Of a stretch of 64,000 nt of DNA, positions 26,046 to 35,475 are shown piece by piece (position 1 is the first letter of the stretch; each line of letters starts with the position of its first letter). The notes under the pieces are model-generated. The model was given only the letters and a program-made list of their open reading frames with translations, had not been told where the DNA came from and searched no databases. The DNA lies in the NCBI RefSeq assembly GCF_008386565.1, contig NZ_VUKA01000013.1, positions 1 through 64,000 on the forward strand. The letters are read 5' to 3'. This stretch comes from Teichococcus oryzae. Lineage in GTDB: Bacteria > Pseudomonadota > Alphaproteobacteria > Acetobacterales > Acetobacteraceae. The position numbers and the translations under genes were made by a program.

Positions 26046-27142
26046 GCGCTTTCCCTTTCCTGGGCCTGCGGGCGTGTCGTTTTGTCTCGCCGTGCCGCGC
26101 GCAGCATGGCTTCCAGCTGCGCGGCGCGATGCTCCGCCGTGTGCGCGGCGAGGATCTTCCGCCGCGCCGCCCCGGCCTGGCGGTCGCGCGCCGCCTCGTC
26201 CGGGTTGAGCAGAACCCGCAGCACATCCTCCGCGCCATCGGCCAGCAGGATCTCGGAGCCGGGCTCCAGCACGTCCTCGATGCCGTTCCAGCGATCGGAA
26301 ATCACCGGGGCGCCGCAGGCGGCGGCCTCGAACAGCCGCACGCTGGGGCTGAAGCCGGCGCGCACCATGTCTGCGCGGGTGACGTTCAGCGTGTAGCGGC
26401 TGGCGCTGTAGAAGGCCGGATGCTCGCTGGGCGGCACATGCTCCAGCCGCTCCACATTGGCGGGCCAGTCGATCTCCGCCGGATATTGTGGGCCGGCCAC
26501 GGCGAAGCGGAGTTGCGGTGCACGGCGCGCCGGCTCCAGCAACAGCCGCTCCAGCACCGGCTGCCGGTCGGGGCTGTAGGTGCCGAGATAGCTGAGATCC
26601 CAGCGCCGCCCCGTTTCAACCGGCTGATAGGCCGCAGCATCCACCGAGCAATACAGCGCCCGCGCCATGGGCGAGCCGTAGCGCCGCATCAGCAGCTCCA
26701 GCGTCGGCCCGCCGGTGAAGGAGCAATACAGGTCGTAGCCCGGGATCAGCGCGGGCGAGAGATATTCCTCATCGCCCTTCTCCAGCTTCGCCAGGGTGAC
26801 GGGCGTGTCGATGTCGTAGAAGGCGCAGACCCCCTCGGCCATCCGCTGCGCCATGCGGCCCACCGTGACGCCGTCCGGCACATAGGAGCCGACCATCACC
26901 GCATCGGCGGCCGCGATCTCATCTTGCCAACGGCGCAGCCCGGCGGGTTCCCCATAGAGTTCCAGGCGGCAGAAATCCGGCGCCGGCATGTCGCGATGCG
27001 CGGCATACCAGGGCTTGTCGCGCTCCAGGAACAGCACCTCGTGGCCACGTTGCGCGAAGGCGCGCAGCAGGGCGCGGAAGGTGGTGGCGTGCCCGTTGCC
27101 CCAGGAGGAGGACAGGGTCAGCCCCAGCACCACCAGCTTCAT
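26042..27142 (-). CDS. CgeB-like glycosyltransferase, copy 1
   Basis: 366 residues with a GT-B-type layout: VLGLTLSSSWGNGHATTFRALLRAFAQRGHEVLFLERD at the start and, near residue 270, RAGFSPSVRLFEAAACGAPVISDRW, the donor-binding part of CgeB/Glyco_trans_1_2 proteins. It overlaps the genes on both sides by 4 nt. Two further CgeB-like genes lie immediately upstream; all three share the start motif with SxxSxWNG-like sequence and the FEA-CGxP motif but are clearly diverged, so they probably add different sugars. Donor unknown; UDP-xylose is a candidate because of the neighbouring UXS gene. Confidence 0.82.
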   Translation of the reverse strand: MKLVVLGLTLSSSWGNGHATTFRALLRAFAQRGHEVLFLERDKPWYAAHRDMPAPDFCRLELYGEPAGLRRWQDEIAAADAVMVGSYVPDGVTVGRMAQRMAEGVCAFYDIDTPVTLAKLEKGDEEYLSPALIPGYDLYCSFTGGPTLELLMRRYGSPMARALYCSVDAAAYQPVETGRRWDLSYLGTYSPDRQPVLERLLLEPARRAPQLRFAVAGPQYPAEIDWPANVERLEHVPPSEHPAFYSASRYTLNVTRADMVRAGFSPSVRLFEAAACGAPVISDRWNGIEDVLEPGSEILLADGAEDVLRVLLNPDEAARDRQAGAARRKILAAHTAEHRAAQLEAMLRAARRDKTTRPQAQERESA

Positions 27143-28224
27143 GCCGCATCCTTCCGCGCCAGGGCGCCACGCAGCAGCGCATCGACTTCGGCACCGCGAT
27201 GCGCATAGGTGTGCGATTCCAGGACACGGCGCCGCGCCGCCTCGCCGATGGCCCGGCTGCGTTCCGGCGTCAGGGCGGCGACATGGTCAGCGACGTCCTT
27301 TCCGTCGCGCGCCACCAGCACCTCCTCATCCACCTTCAGGAACATGTCGAGGCCGAGCCAGTCATCGGTGATCAGGCAGGCGCCGGCGCCCGTCGCCTCG
27401 AAGACGCGGGTGGCGGGGGACCAGCCGGTTTGCGCCATGCTGTCGCGGGCGATGTTCAGCACCGCCAGCGGCGAGGTGTTGAAGGCGTTGTGCTCGCGCG
27501 TGTAGACATGGCCCAGATGGCGGACATTGCCGCTCATCGCCTTGCTGTCCCAGCCATTGCCGCCGATCAGGAAGGACCGTTCCGGCAGCAGCGCGGCAGG
27601 GCGCAGGAAGAATTCCTCCACCCGCGCCTCGCGGTCCGGCAGGCGGTTGCCGAGGAAAGACAAATCGGCCTTGAAGCGCGGCTCGGCCGGCACCGGATGG
27701 TGCGTGGCGGGATCGACCGCGTTGTAGACCGGCACGCAGCGCCGCGCGCCGAGCCCTTCATAGGCGGCGACCACCGGCGGGCCACCGCCATAGGTCAGCA
27801 CGAAGTCCAGCTTCGGCAGGGTGCGGCGCAACGGGTGGTCCGGCTGCGGCGTGATCTCCGCGAGGGTGGCAGGCGCGTCCACGTCCCAGAAGATGCGGAT
27901 GGCGCCGGGGCGCGCGGCGTCCATGACGCCTTCGATCAGCTCATCGTCGAATACGCCGACGCCGCTGGCCTTCACCACCACATCGGCCTGCCGCGCCTCG
28001 GCCATCACGCCGCGCAACGCGTCATCCGTTGCCGTATAGACCACGACGCGCGCCCAGTCCGGTGGCTCGATATCGCGATGCTGCTGGCGGTCAAAGGCAT
28101 CGGGCTCGTAGAAGGTGATGTCGTAGCCGCGCCGGGACAGATCATGCAGCATGCCACGGTAATAGGTGGCCGCGCCGTTCCAGTAGGAGGACAACAGGCT
28201 GGAACCATAGAACGCGATCTTCAT
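27139..28224 (-). CDS. CgeB-like glycosyltransferase, copy 2
   Basis: 361 residues. The start MKIAFYGSSLLSSYWNGAATYYRGML resembles the other two copies. A central FWDVDAPATLAEI segment parallels FYDIDTPVTLAKL of copy 1, and the C-terminal ATRVFEATGAGACLITDDW is the donor-binding loop. GT-B fold, cytoplasmic. It overlaps its upstream and downstream neighbours by 4 nt each. Substrate unknown. Confidence 0.82.
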   Translation of the reverse strand: MKIAFYGSSLLSSYWNGAATYYRGMLHDLSRRGYDITFYEPDAFDRQQHRDIEPPDWARVVVYTATDDALRGVMAEARQADVVVKASGVGVFDDELIEGVMDAARPGAIRIFWDVDAPATLAEITPQPDHPLRRTLPKLDFVLTYGGGPPVVAAYEGLGARRCVPVYNAVDPATHHPVPAEPRFKADLSFLGNRLPDREARVEEFFLRPAALLPERSFLIGGNGWDSKAMSGNVRHLGHVYTREHNAFNTSPLAVLNIARDSMAQTGWSPATRVFEATGAGACLITDDWLGLDMFLKVDEEVLVARDGKDVADHVAALTPERSRAIGEAARRRVLESHTYAHRGAEVDALLRGALARKDAA

Positions 28225-29351
28225 GCGGCGTTCTCCATCCTCTCGGGGCCCATCTTGTCGGGCGAAGTCATCAGGGTGCCGGCGATGGCCAGCAGCTCGC
28301 GCATGCGGTGCTCGCAGCCATGCCGGGCACGGACGGTTTCAAGCCCGTGCGCCACGAGGGATTCACGCAGCGCGGCATCGTTGCGGATCGCCGTCATGTG
28401 GCGCCGCATCTCGTTCCCGTCGCGGGCGACGAGGTAATCCTCACCGGGCCGGAACAGGTGCTCGGCATCGTCCCAGGGGGCGCTCAGCAGCGGGATGCCG
28501 CAGGCCAGCGCCTCGAACACGCGGATGGTGGGAATGCCGGGGAGCAGCTGCGTGTAATAGCGGCGCGGCACATGCACCGTGGCAAGGTGGCGCGCGAACA
28601 CTTCCGGCGCGCGGGCATTGGGCACCCAGCCGCGATAGCGCGCGCCATATGCGGCCAGCCTCGCCTTCGCCTCCTCCGGGTAGCGCACTCCGTGGATGTC
28701 GAGCGACAGGCCGGCCCCGCGCGCCGGACGCAGCAGGAAATCCTCGATCTCGGCGCTGCGCTCGCCATCGCCCCAATTGCCGATCCAGATCAGGCCCTCG
28801 CGCGGGGCCTCGATGGCGGGAGGGTGGAAGTGGCGCAAATCGGCCGCCTCATGCCAGACCCAGACGCGGTTGCCCCAGCCCCAGCGGCGATACACCCGGG
28901 CCAGCGTCTCGCCAAAGGCCAGCACGCCGTCATAGCCGGACAGGTCGAAGGCACGGATCGCCTCCGGATCACTGACCGCGCGATGATGCGTGTCGTGGAA
29001 CAGCAGCCGGAACCGCCCGCCCCCGGCGCGCAGGCGGCCGATCCGCGCCACCACTGCCGGATCATTCCATTCATGCACGATGACGAGATCAGCCGTGCCC
29101 AGCGCATCCTCGATCTCCGTCGCATCGGCGTAGCTGTGCGAGGACAATTCAGGATAGGCGGCACGGAAGGCACTCAGCCCGGCCTCGCCAGCATCGCGGC
29201 GCAGGTTCTCCAGGCTCCAATTGTTGCCGGGTTCGAACACCGCCACTTCGTGGTCGTGCAGCACCAGCTCGCGCAGCACGCCGCGTAGGAAATGCGCGTT
29301 GCCGTGGTTCCAGCAGGACAGAAGGGAATGCGTGAGATAGGCGATCTTCAT
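28221..29351 (-). CDS. CgeB-like glycosyltransferase, copy 3
   Basis: 376 residues beginning MKIAYLTHSLLSCWNHGNAHFLRGVL. The central part has LVIVHEWNDPAV and LLFHDTHHRAVSD, and the C-terminal TIRVFEALACGIPLLSAPWDDAEHLF is the donor-binding region. The ATG at 29351 overlaps the upstream GT4 stop by 4 nt; a longer frame to 29603 is only open sequence inside that gene. Probably another step in the same glycan assembly. Confidence 0.83.
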   Translation of the reverse strand: MKIAYLTHSLLSCWNHGNAHFLRGVLRELVLHDHEVAVFEPGNNWSLENLRRDAGEAGLSAFRAAYPELSSHSYADATEIEDALGTADLVIVHEWNDPAVVARIGRLRAGGGRFRLLFHDTHHRAVSDPEAIRAFDLSGYDGVLAFGETLARVYRRWGWGNRVWVWHEAADLRHFHPPAIEAPREGLIWIGNWGDGERSAEIEDFLLRPARGAGLSLDIHGVRYPEEAKARLAAYGARYRGWVPNARAPEVFARHLATVHVPRRYYTQLLPGIPTIRVFEALACGIPLLSAPWDDAEHLFRPGEDYLVARDGNEMRRHMTAIRNDAALRESLVAHGLETVRARHGCEHRMRELLAIAGTLMTSPDKMGPERMENAA

Positions 29352-30463
29352 GCCGGCGTTTCCAGAAAAGCGCGGGCAGGCACCAGCTCGCGATAAAGAT
29401 CCAGCGTCGCTGTCACCATGGCGTCCGCCGTGTAGCGCGCGGCACGACGCCGGGCCGCCTCGCCGCGGGCCTGGCGCAGCCGCGGCGCCGCCAGCCGGCG
29501 CAGCGCCGCCGCGAAGCCTGCAGCATCGCCGGACGCCACGTAATCCGCCGCCCCGCCCCAGATCTCGCGAAAGGTGGGAATGTCGGAAAGCACCAGTGGA
29601 CACCCCGCCTGGGCCGCTTCCAGCACAGCGAGTCCAAATGGCTCATAGCGCGCCGCCGACACGAAGGCCGGCTGCCGCGCCAGCATGGCCTGCATCGCCG
29701 CGCGGTCCAGGCTGCCCTGGGTTTGCAAATGGCGCAGATCGATGCGTGCGCCGCCGGGGCCTTCCACCGGGCCCGCCGCCAGGAGGGGAAAAGGCAGTTG
29801 CGCCGCCGCCGCGTCCAGCGTGGCGAGGTTCTTGCCCTCGTCCCACAGCCGCCCGGCGGTGAAGGCGAAGAATGGCGTGGGCGATGCGCCGCGCATTGCC
29901 CAGGGCGCGGTGCCGTTGAAAACCAGCCGGGGCCGCTCGGGCAGGCCGTAAAGGGATTGCGTCGCGGCCGCGAAGGCCGCACTCGGCGCCGCCACCAGAT
30001 CGGCGACGCGGTAGCCCTCGGCCAGCAGGTCGCGGTGCCAGGTGAAATCCGACGGCAGCGGGCCTGACCTCACCGCTGCCCACCAGCTCGCCATGCAGGA
30101 ATGGCAGAAAGCCAGTACCGGGATGGGAAAGCGGTTGCCCGCCGCCAGGGCCGGGCTGTTGAGGTGCAGCAGGTCGGCCCCGCAATCACGCGCCAGGGCG
30201 GCCAGCCGGCCCCCCGCGTCCCGCACCGCGGCCGCATCCGGCACCATCCAGTCCAGCATCAGGCCGGTATCCAGCAGGCGAAGTCCCGGAATGGCCGCCG
30301 CTTCCAGCCGCTGCGTCGCACCGGGCGGTGGGCCGAGAACCGCCAGTGTCACCCGAACCTGCCGCGCCAAAAGGCCACGGCACAAGGTCAGGGCATAGGA
30401 CCAGACCCCGCCCACGGCATCCGTTGTCACCAGCGCATGCAGAGGCCGGGGCTCCGCCGCCAT
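29348..30463 (-). CDS. Family 4 glycosyltransferase
   Basis: 371 residues, GT-B fold. N-terminal LVTTDAVGGVWSYALTLCRGL, then DLLHLNSPAL. The C-terminal domain has FTAGRLWDEGKNLATLDAA, SAARYEPFGLAVLEAAQAGCPLVLSD with the E-x7-E pair of retaining GT4 enzymes, and TFREIWG. ATG 30463 overlaps the upstream stop as TGATG. It sits between the epimerases and the CgeB-like genes of the same operon. Confidence 0.88.
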   Translation of the reverse strand: MAAEPRPLHALVTTDAVGGVWSYALTLCRGLLARQVRVTLAVLGPPPGATQRLEAAAIPGLRLLDTGLMLDWMVPDAAAVRDAGGRLAALARDCGADLLHLNSPALAAGNRFPIPVLAFCHSCMASWWAAVRSGPLPSDFTWHRDLLAEGYRVADLVAAPSAAFAAATQSLYGLPERPRLVFNGTAPWAMRGASPTPFFAFTAGRLWDEGKNLATLDAAAAQLPFPLLAAGPVEGPGGARIDLRHLQTQGSLDRAAMQAMLARQPAFVSAARYEPFGLAVLEAAQAGCPLVLSDIPTFREIWGGAADYVASGDAAGFAAALRRLAAPRLRQARGEAARRRAARYTADAMVTATLDLYRELVPARAFLETPA

Positions 30464-31566
30464 CACGATGCGGCGCCCGCCACGTCCAGCGCCATCCCGC
30501 CCTTCCGGCTGCCCAGCCATTGCGCCAGGGCGGCGACGCCCTGGCGCCACGGCACCGGCTCCCGCAGGCCAAGCTGAGACCGGATCAGCCTTGTGTCCGA
30601 CACGTAATAGCGTTGGTCGCCGGCGCGCCAGTCGCCATAAACGGTTTCCACCTTATGGCCGATCTCTGCCTCGATGGCGGCGATCACCTGGCGTAGGCTG
30701 ACGGCGTTGCCCGGCCCGCCGCCAAGATTGAAGGCCTGTCCCTGCACTTCCCCGATGTGCCGCCAGGCGGCCATGTAGGCACCCACCGCATCCTGCACCT
30801 GCAACAGGTCGCGCACCTGGCAGCCATCGCCAAAAATGGTGATCGGCTCCCGCCGCAACGCGCGGATCAGGAAATGCGCCACCCAGCCCTGGTCCTCGGT
30901 GCCCATCTGCCGCTCACCATAGATGCAGCTCATGCGCAGCACCGTGGCGGGAAGGCCGAAGGAGCGGGAGTAATCCAGCACATACTGGTCGGCCGCGCCC
31001 TTGGAGCAGCCATAGGGCGTGTGGAAATCGAGCGGCCGTTGCTCGCCAATGCCGGCGGCGCGGATCACGGGGTCCACCGGCAGGTAGGCATCGCCGCTGC
31101 GCTCCAGCGCGATGTCAAGCAGGTTGCCGTACACCTTGTTGGTGCTGGCGAAGACCAGCGGCACGGCCTCGCCGCGCCGGCGCAGCGCTTCCAGCAGGGT
31201 GAAGGTGCCGCGCAGATTGACATCGAAATCCTCGCGCGGATCGGTGAGGCTGGTGGTCACCGCCACCTGCGCGGCAAGGTGGAACACTGCCTGCGCGTCG
31301 CGCGCCGCCTCGGTGAGTGCCGCATCGTCGCGCAGATCGGCGATGATGGGGATCAGGCGGCTGCCATGCTGCTGCTTCAGCCATTCCAGATTGGCCGCCA
31401 CGCCCGGCCGCGCCAGCGCGTCGAACACCAGCACCTCATGCCCTTCGCGCAGCAGCCGATCGGCGAGGTTGGAGCCGATGAAGCCGGCGCCGCCGGTCAC
31501 GAGAACCGGGCCTTTCCCTGGCCGCTTCGCCGGCCGCAGCGCCGGCGCGGCGAGGGGGCCGCTCAC
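30463..31566 (-). CDS. CDP-paratose 2-epimerase-like SDR (RfbE type)
   Basis: 367 residues. VTGGAGFIGSNLADRLL binds NAD, FASTNKVYG and TPYGCSKGAADQYVLDYSR hold the catalytic Tyr-x3-Lys, and LRMSCIYGERQMGTEDQGWVAHF is characteristic of CDP-paratose 2-epimerase and its relatives. These act on nucleotide-linked hexoses; whether this one uses a CDP sugar, perhaps linked to the rfbF operon at 9 kb, is inference. The start is GTG 31566, overlapping the preceding TGA (GTGA); the longer frame to 31641 is not credible. Confidence 0.85.
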   Translation of the reverse strand: MSGPLAAPALRPAKRPGKGPVLVTGGAGFIGSNLADRLLREGHEVLVFDALARPGVAANLEWLKQQHGSRLIPIIADLRDDAALTEAARDAQAVFHLAAQVAVTTSLTDPREDFDVNLRGTFTLLEALRRRGEAVPLVFASTNKVYGNLLDIALERSGDAYLPVDPVIRAAGIGEQRPLDFHTPYGCSKGAADQYVLDYSRSFGLPATVLRMSCIYGERQMGTEDQGWVAHFLIRALRREPITIFGDGCQVRDLLQVQDAVGAYMAAWRHIGEVQGQAFNLGGGPGNAVSLRQVIAAIEAEIGHKVETVYGDWRAGDQRYYVSDTRLIRSQLGLREPVPWRQGVAALAQWLGSRKGGMALDVAGAAS

Positions 31567-32678
31567 GCCACCAGCCCCCTGGTTTCGAGTTCGCTGCGGG
31601 CCTGCTGCACCCGGTCCTCCGCCTGCTGGCGGGCCACCCATTCGGCCAGTTCCGCGAGATCGGCCTGGAAGTCGCGGCTGACGCTGAAACCCAGCTCGCG
31701 CCGAATCTTGCCGATATCGGCAATGTTGTGGCGGATGTCGCCGCTGCGCGTCTTGTTGGTGATCTCCGGGGCCATCTCCGGCCGGCCCATCGCGGCCGCC
31801 AGTTCACGCGCCACCTCGGCCACGGTGCGGTCATGGCCGCTGGCCACGTTGTAGACCTGACCGGCGGCCTCGGGCCGCTCCAGCGCCAGGTGGAAGGCGC
31901 GCGCCACATCCTCGACATGCACGAAGTCACGGCGCTGCTGGCCATCCTCGAAGATCACCGGCGGCTGGCCATTGTGCAGGCGGGACGCGAAGATCGCCAG
32001 CACGCCCGTATAAGGGTTGGACAGCGCCTGCCCCGGCCCATAGGCATTCCACAGCCGCAACGCCACGCCTTCCATCCCGTAGGCCGGTGCCAGGGTCAGG
32101 GTCAGGCATTCCTGGGTGTGCTTGGAAATGGCGTAAACCGAGGCCAGCGCGGGGCGCTTGCTTTCCGGCGTCGGAACCGGGCGCAGCGGCCGGCCGGCCT
32201 TGTCCAGCGGGTCCCAGGGCGCATCGGGGCCGCGCCGCGGCGTGCGCCGAACATCCTCGTGCAGCGCACCATCTTCGTCCTGGTACAGCCCCTCCCCATA
32301 GATGCTCATGGAGGAGGCGACCACCACGCGCTTCACCGGCGCGTCGATCAGCTGCTGGAACAGAACCGCCGTACCAACATCGTTCACCGAGACATAGCGA
32401 TCCACCGCATACATGCTCTGGCCGACACCGACCTCGGCAGCAAGGTGGACGACGCGATCAACACCGCGCAGCGCCCGGCGCACCGCCTCGGGGTCGCGCA
32501 CATCGCCCCGCAGGAACTCCGCCTCGGCGTCCAGCAATTCAGGCCGGCCGCGGGCGCCATGCACCTGCTCGATCAGGCTGTCCAGCACCCGAACATGATA
32601 CCCGCCGCGCAACAGCCGCCGCGCCAGATGGCAGCCGATGAAGCCGCCGCCCCCTGTAATCAGAACAGTTTCCTGCAC
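31563..32678 (-). CDS. NAD-dependent epimerase/dehydratase (extended SDR)
   Basis: About 371 residues. VLITGGGGFIGCHLARRLL near the start, HLAAEVGVGQSMYAVDRYVSVN, ASSMSIYGEG, the YAISKHTQE catalytic Tyr-x3-Lys, LRLWNAYGPGQALSNPYTGV and QRRDFVHVEDVARAF are typical of UDP-glucose 4-epimerase-like SDRs. It is the first gene of the seven-gene minus-strand operon ending at 25026. GTG 32678 has GGGAG 10 nt upstream; ATG 32705 is an alternative with no clear ribosome-binding site. The frame stays open to 32906, but that part looks non-coding. Confidence 0.87.
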   Translation of the reverse strand: MQETVLITGGGGFIGCHLARRLLRGGYHVRVLDSLIEQVHGARGRPELLDAEAEFLRGDVRDPEAVRRALRGVDRVVHLAAEVGVGQSMYAVDRYVSVNDVGTAVLFQQLIDAPVKRVVVASSMSIYGEGLYQDEDGALHEDVRRTPRRGPDAPWDPLDKAGRPLRPVPTPESKRPALASVYAISKHTQECLTLTLAPAYGMEGVALRLWNAYGPGQALSNPYTGVLAIFASRLHNGQPPVIFEDGQQRRDFVHVEDVARAFHLALERPEAAGQVYNVASGHDRTVAEVARELAAAMGRPEMAPEITNKTRSGDIRHNIADIGKIRRELGFSVSRDFQADLAELAEWVARQQAEDRVQQARSELETRGLVA

Positions 32679-33022
32679 TCTGGCAAATCTCCCGCCTCGG
32701 GCCATGCGGCGTCTTGTGCAGGCGCCGGAACAAAGAAGAAGTTGAAGTTGAACGACGACGGGAAGGCCGAGTTGCAGATTGCTACAATCTCCAGGGCCCA
32801 GGAATTGCTTTGGCCACAGGCCAAAATCCTTCTTTCGGCAAGGGTTGCAGTTTCGGCCCACATGGCTGCGCGGTTTCACGAAGATGTCATCGGGCAGGAG
32901 GAACAAAGAAGCTGGTGTGGTGTTGTGCCCAGAACGCGCCGTGACGTTTCAGCCCGGCTGGCATCCGCGGCACTCATCCGCTGAGATCGGCCGGCGGCCC
33001 ATTGTTGATGCAAGGAGGATTC
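32679..33022. other. Divergent promoter region between the epimerase operon and ino1
   Basis: 344 bp between two divergent operons of the same cluster, less GC-rich around 32720-32860. It probably contains both promoters. I see no palindrome or RNA gene that I would name. Confidence 0.4.
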
Positions 33023-34105
33023 GTGTCGGCATCCAGATCTGTTCGGGTTGGCATTGTCGGTGTTGGCAACTGCGCCTCCTCCTTCGTGCAAGGACTGTCC
33101 TATTACCGCGATGCCGATGTGAATGAGCCGATCCCGGGGCTGATGCATGCCGATCTCGGCGGCTATCATGTGCGCGATGTCGAGGTGAGCTGCGCCTTTG
33201 ACGTGAACGCCGCCAAGGTGGGCCAGGATGTCGCGGACGCGGTGCTGGCCCCGCCCAACAACACCAAGGTCTTTGCCAGGCCCGCCCCCACCGGCGTCAG
33301 GGTCGAGCGCGGCCCCACGCTAGATGGCCTGGGCCGCTATGTGCGCGGCGCGTTTCAGGAATCGGATGCCCCGGCCGCCGATGTCACCGACATCATCCGG
33401 CGCAGCGGCACCCAGGTGCTGGTGTCCTATCTTCCGGTCGGCTCGCAGCAGGCCAGCGAATGGTATGCCGAACGCGCGCTGGAGGCCGGCTGCGCCTTTG
33501 TCAACTGCATCCCGGTCTTCATCGCTTCCAACCCTTCCTGGCAGAAGCGGTTCGAGGAGCGCGGCCTCCCCATCATCGGCGACGACATCAAGAGCCAGGT
33601 CGGCGCCACCATCGTGCACCGCGTGCTGGCCAACCTGTTCCGCGAGCGCGGCGTGCGCCTCGACCGCACCTATCAGCTGAATTTTGGCGGCAACACCGAC
33701 TTCCAGAACATGCTGGAGCGCGAAAGGCTGGAATCCAAGAAGATCTCCAAGACCCAGGCGGTGACCAGCCAGTTCGACGTTCCCCTGCCCGCCAATGACG
33801 TGCATGTGGGCCCCAGCGACTACGTGCCCTGGCTCGAGGACCGGAAATGGGCCCATATCCGGCTGGAGGGCACGGCCTTCGGCGGGATGCCGCTGAATCT
33901 GGAACTGAAGCTGGAGGTCTGGGATTCGCCCAACTCCGCCGGCATTGTCATTGATGCCGTGCGCTGCGCCCGCTTGGCCTTGGATCGCGGCCTGTCCGGC
34001 GCGCTGGCCGCGCCCTCCAGCTACTTCATGAAGTCGCCACCCAGGCAGTACACCGATCAGGAGGCACGGGAGCGCACCTTGCGTTTCATTCAGGGCCTGG
34101 ACTGA
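33023..34105 (+). CDS. ino1: Inositol-3-phosphate synthase
   Basis: 360 residues of the myo-inositol-1-phosphate synthase family, close to the short bacterial (mycobacterial-like) type: [19 protein letters not shown] at the start, [69 protein letters not shown] and a late [19 protein letters not shown]. It converts glucose-6-phosphate to inositol-3-phosphate. The start is GTG 33023 behind a perfect AAGGAGG (33012-33018); in-frame TTG/ATG codons upstream lie on or before the ribosome-binding site. It is first of four plus-strand genes and supplies inositol phosphate to this glycan cluster. Confidence 0.95.
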   Translation: MSASRSVRVGIVGVGNCASSFVQGLSYYRDADVNEPIPGLMHADLGGYHVRDVEVSCAFDVNAAKVGQDVADAVLAPPNNTKVFARPAPTGVRVERGPTLDGLGRYVRGAFQESDAPAADVTDIIRRSGTQVLVSYLPVGSQQASEWYAERALEAGCAFVNCIPVFIASNPSWQKRFEERGLPIIGDDIKSQVGATIVHRVLANLFRERGVRLDRTYQLNFGGNTDFQNMLERERLESKKISKTQAVTSQFDVPLPANDVHVGPSDYVPWLEDRKWAHIRLEGTAFGGMPLNLELKLEVWDSPNSAGIVIDAVRCARLALDRGLSGALAAPSSYFMKSPPRQYTDQEARERTLRFIQGLD

Positions 34106-34114
34106 CCGCACCGC

Positions 34115-34729
34115 ATGGCGATGACGTTGTTCCTGCTGCGGCATGCGGCGCATGACCGTGTGGCGGATACGCTGTGCGGGCGCATGCCGGGCGTGGCACT
34201 GGGCGGAGCGGGGCTGGCCCAGGCCGATGCCCTGGCGGCACGGCTGCATGGTGAAGGCATCGAGGCGCTCTACACCAGCCCGGTCCAGCGTTGCCACGAA
34301 ACCGCCGCACCCATTGGCCGCGCCCTGGGCCTCGATCCCCTGGTCGATGACGCGCTGACCGAGATCGATTTCGGAGACTGGACTGGGCGGCGCTTCACGG
34401 AGCTGCTGGATGATCCGCAGTGGCGGCATTGGAACAGTGCCCGCGATGATGCAGCGCCACCATGTGGCGAATCCATGCGCGCGGCGCAGCGCCGGGTGAT
34501 GGGCTGGATCACCGCCGCGCATGATCGGCACCCGGATGGCCGTGTCGCCATGGTCAGCCATGGCGACGTCATCAAGGCGGCGCTGTGTTTCTTTCTGGAT
34601 CTTCCCTTGCAAGCCTATGAGCGCTTCGACATCGCGCCGGCCTCGCTCAGCGCCCTTGTTGTCTGGCAGGGGGGTGGCAGGGTGCTGTGCCTGAACGAAC
34701 AGCCGCCGGCCAAAACGGAGATGGCATGA
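34115..34729 (+). CDS. Histidine phosphatase family protein (phosphoglycerate mutase-like)
   Basis: 204 residues. The catalytic motif is LLRHAAHD (His10), YTSPVQRCHETA supplies an Arg, EIDFGDWTGRRF carries the Glu loop, and VSHGDVIKAAL gives the second His. Length and motifs fit small-molecule phosphatases of the family. Placed 9 nt after inositol-3-phosphate synthase and before a methyltransferase, it may dephosphorylate inositol phosphate to inositol; no SuhB-type phosphatase is nearby. That role is inference from position. Confidence 0.85.
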   Translation: MAMTLFLLRHAAHDRVADTLCGRMPGVALGGAGLAQADALAARLHGEGIEALYTSPVQRCHETAAPIGRALGLDPLVDDALTEIDFGDWTGRRFTELLDDPQWRHWNSARDDAAPPCGESMRAAQRRVMGWITAAHDRHPDGRVAMVSHGDVIKAALCFFLDLPLQAYERFDIAPASLSALVVWQGGGRVLCLNEQPPAKTEMA

Positions 34730-35475
34730 CACCCGACACGATCCGTGCGGAAGCTGCAAAGCTCGGCCCCTGGTTCCACAACATCACCCTGCACGGTGTT
34801 TCAACCGCGCCGGAGCATCCCTTGGGTGATTACCCTGCCTGCGTCTGGCAATATTTCGGCCATGCCTTGCCGCAGGATCTGCGTGGCAAGTCGGTGCTCG
34901 ACATCGGCTGCAATGCCGGGTTCTTTTCCATCGAGATGAAGCGGCGCGGCGCGGCCCGCGTGCTCGGCGTCGATTCCGATGCGCGCTACCTGGAACAGGC
35001 CCGCTTCGCGGCGCGCGCGTTGGATCTCGAGATCGAATACCGCGAATTGTCGGTCTATGACGTCGGCGCGCTGGGTGAGCGCTTTGACGTGGTGCTGTTC
35101 ATGGGCGTGCTCTACCATCTTCGGCACCCGCTTCTGGCACTTGACCTGCTGCGCGAGCATGTGGTCGGCGACCTTCTGGTGTTCCAGAGCATGCAGCGCG
35201 GCCCGCGCGAGGTGGAGCCGGCGCAGGAGGATTACCCCTTCGAGGCGGAGGAGCAATTCGCTCGTCCCGGCTGGCCGCGGCTGCATTTCATCGAGCACCG
35301 CTATGCCGGCGACGTCACCAATTGGTGGATCCCGAACCGCGCCGGTGCCGAGGCGATGCTGCGGAATGCCGGCTTCGAGATCCTGCACCATCCCGACCGC
35401 GAGATTTATCTTTGTCGGCCCGTCGCGCCACCTTATGGCTCGGCGGCCGTCTATCCTGCAAAGGGCCCGCGTTGA
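34726..35475 (+). CDS. SAM-dependent methyltransferase (CmoB-like, TIGR04290-type)
   Basis: 249 residues. LRGKSVLDIGCNAGFFSIEMKRRGAARVLGVDSD is the SAM-binding region and FDVVLFMGVLYHLRHPLLALDLL follows, as in the DUF1698/CmoB-like group. The N-terminal PWFHNITLHGVST and the WWIPNRAGAEAMLRNAGF segment resemble a methyltransferase family found beside glycosyl hydrolases and glycosyltransferases in several proteobacteria. It overlaps the phosphatase stop (ATGA) and the hydrolase start (TGATG). It may O-methylate a sugar or inositol; substrate unknown. Confidence 0.83.
   Translation: MTPDTIRAEAAKLGPWFHNITLHGVSTAPEHPLGDYPACVWQYFGHALPQDLRGKSVLDIGCNAGFFSIEMKRRGAARVLGVDSDARYLEQARFAARALDLEIEYRELSVYDVGALGERFDVVLFMGVLYHLRHPLLALDLLREHVVGDLLVFQSMQRGPREVEPAQEDYPFEAEEQFARPGWPRLHFIEHRYAGDVTNWWIPNRAGAEAMLRNAGFEILHHPDREIYLCRPVAPPYGSAAVYPAKGPR

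Noticed and set aside
29300-29603. Longer start for the third CgeB-like gene at 29603
   Set aside because: The extra 84 residues overlap the GT4 gene and are Gly/Arg/Ala shadow sequence; the protein begins naturally at MKIAYLTHSLL with a 4-nt overlap.
33320-34759. A 479-codon minus-strand frame opposite ino1 and the phosphatase
   Set aside because: Shadow frame opposite genes with intact catalytic motifs; composition typical of antisense GC-rich DNA.
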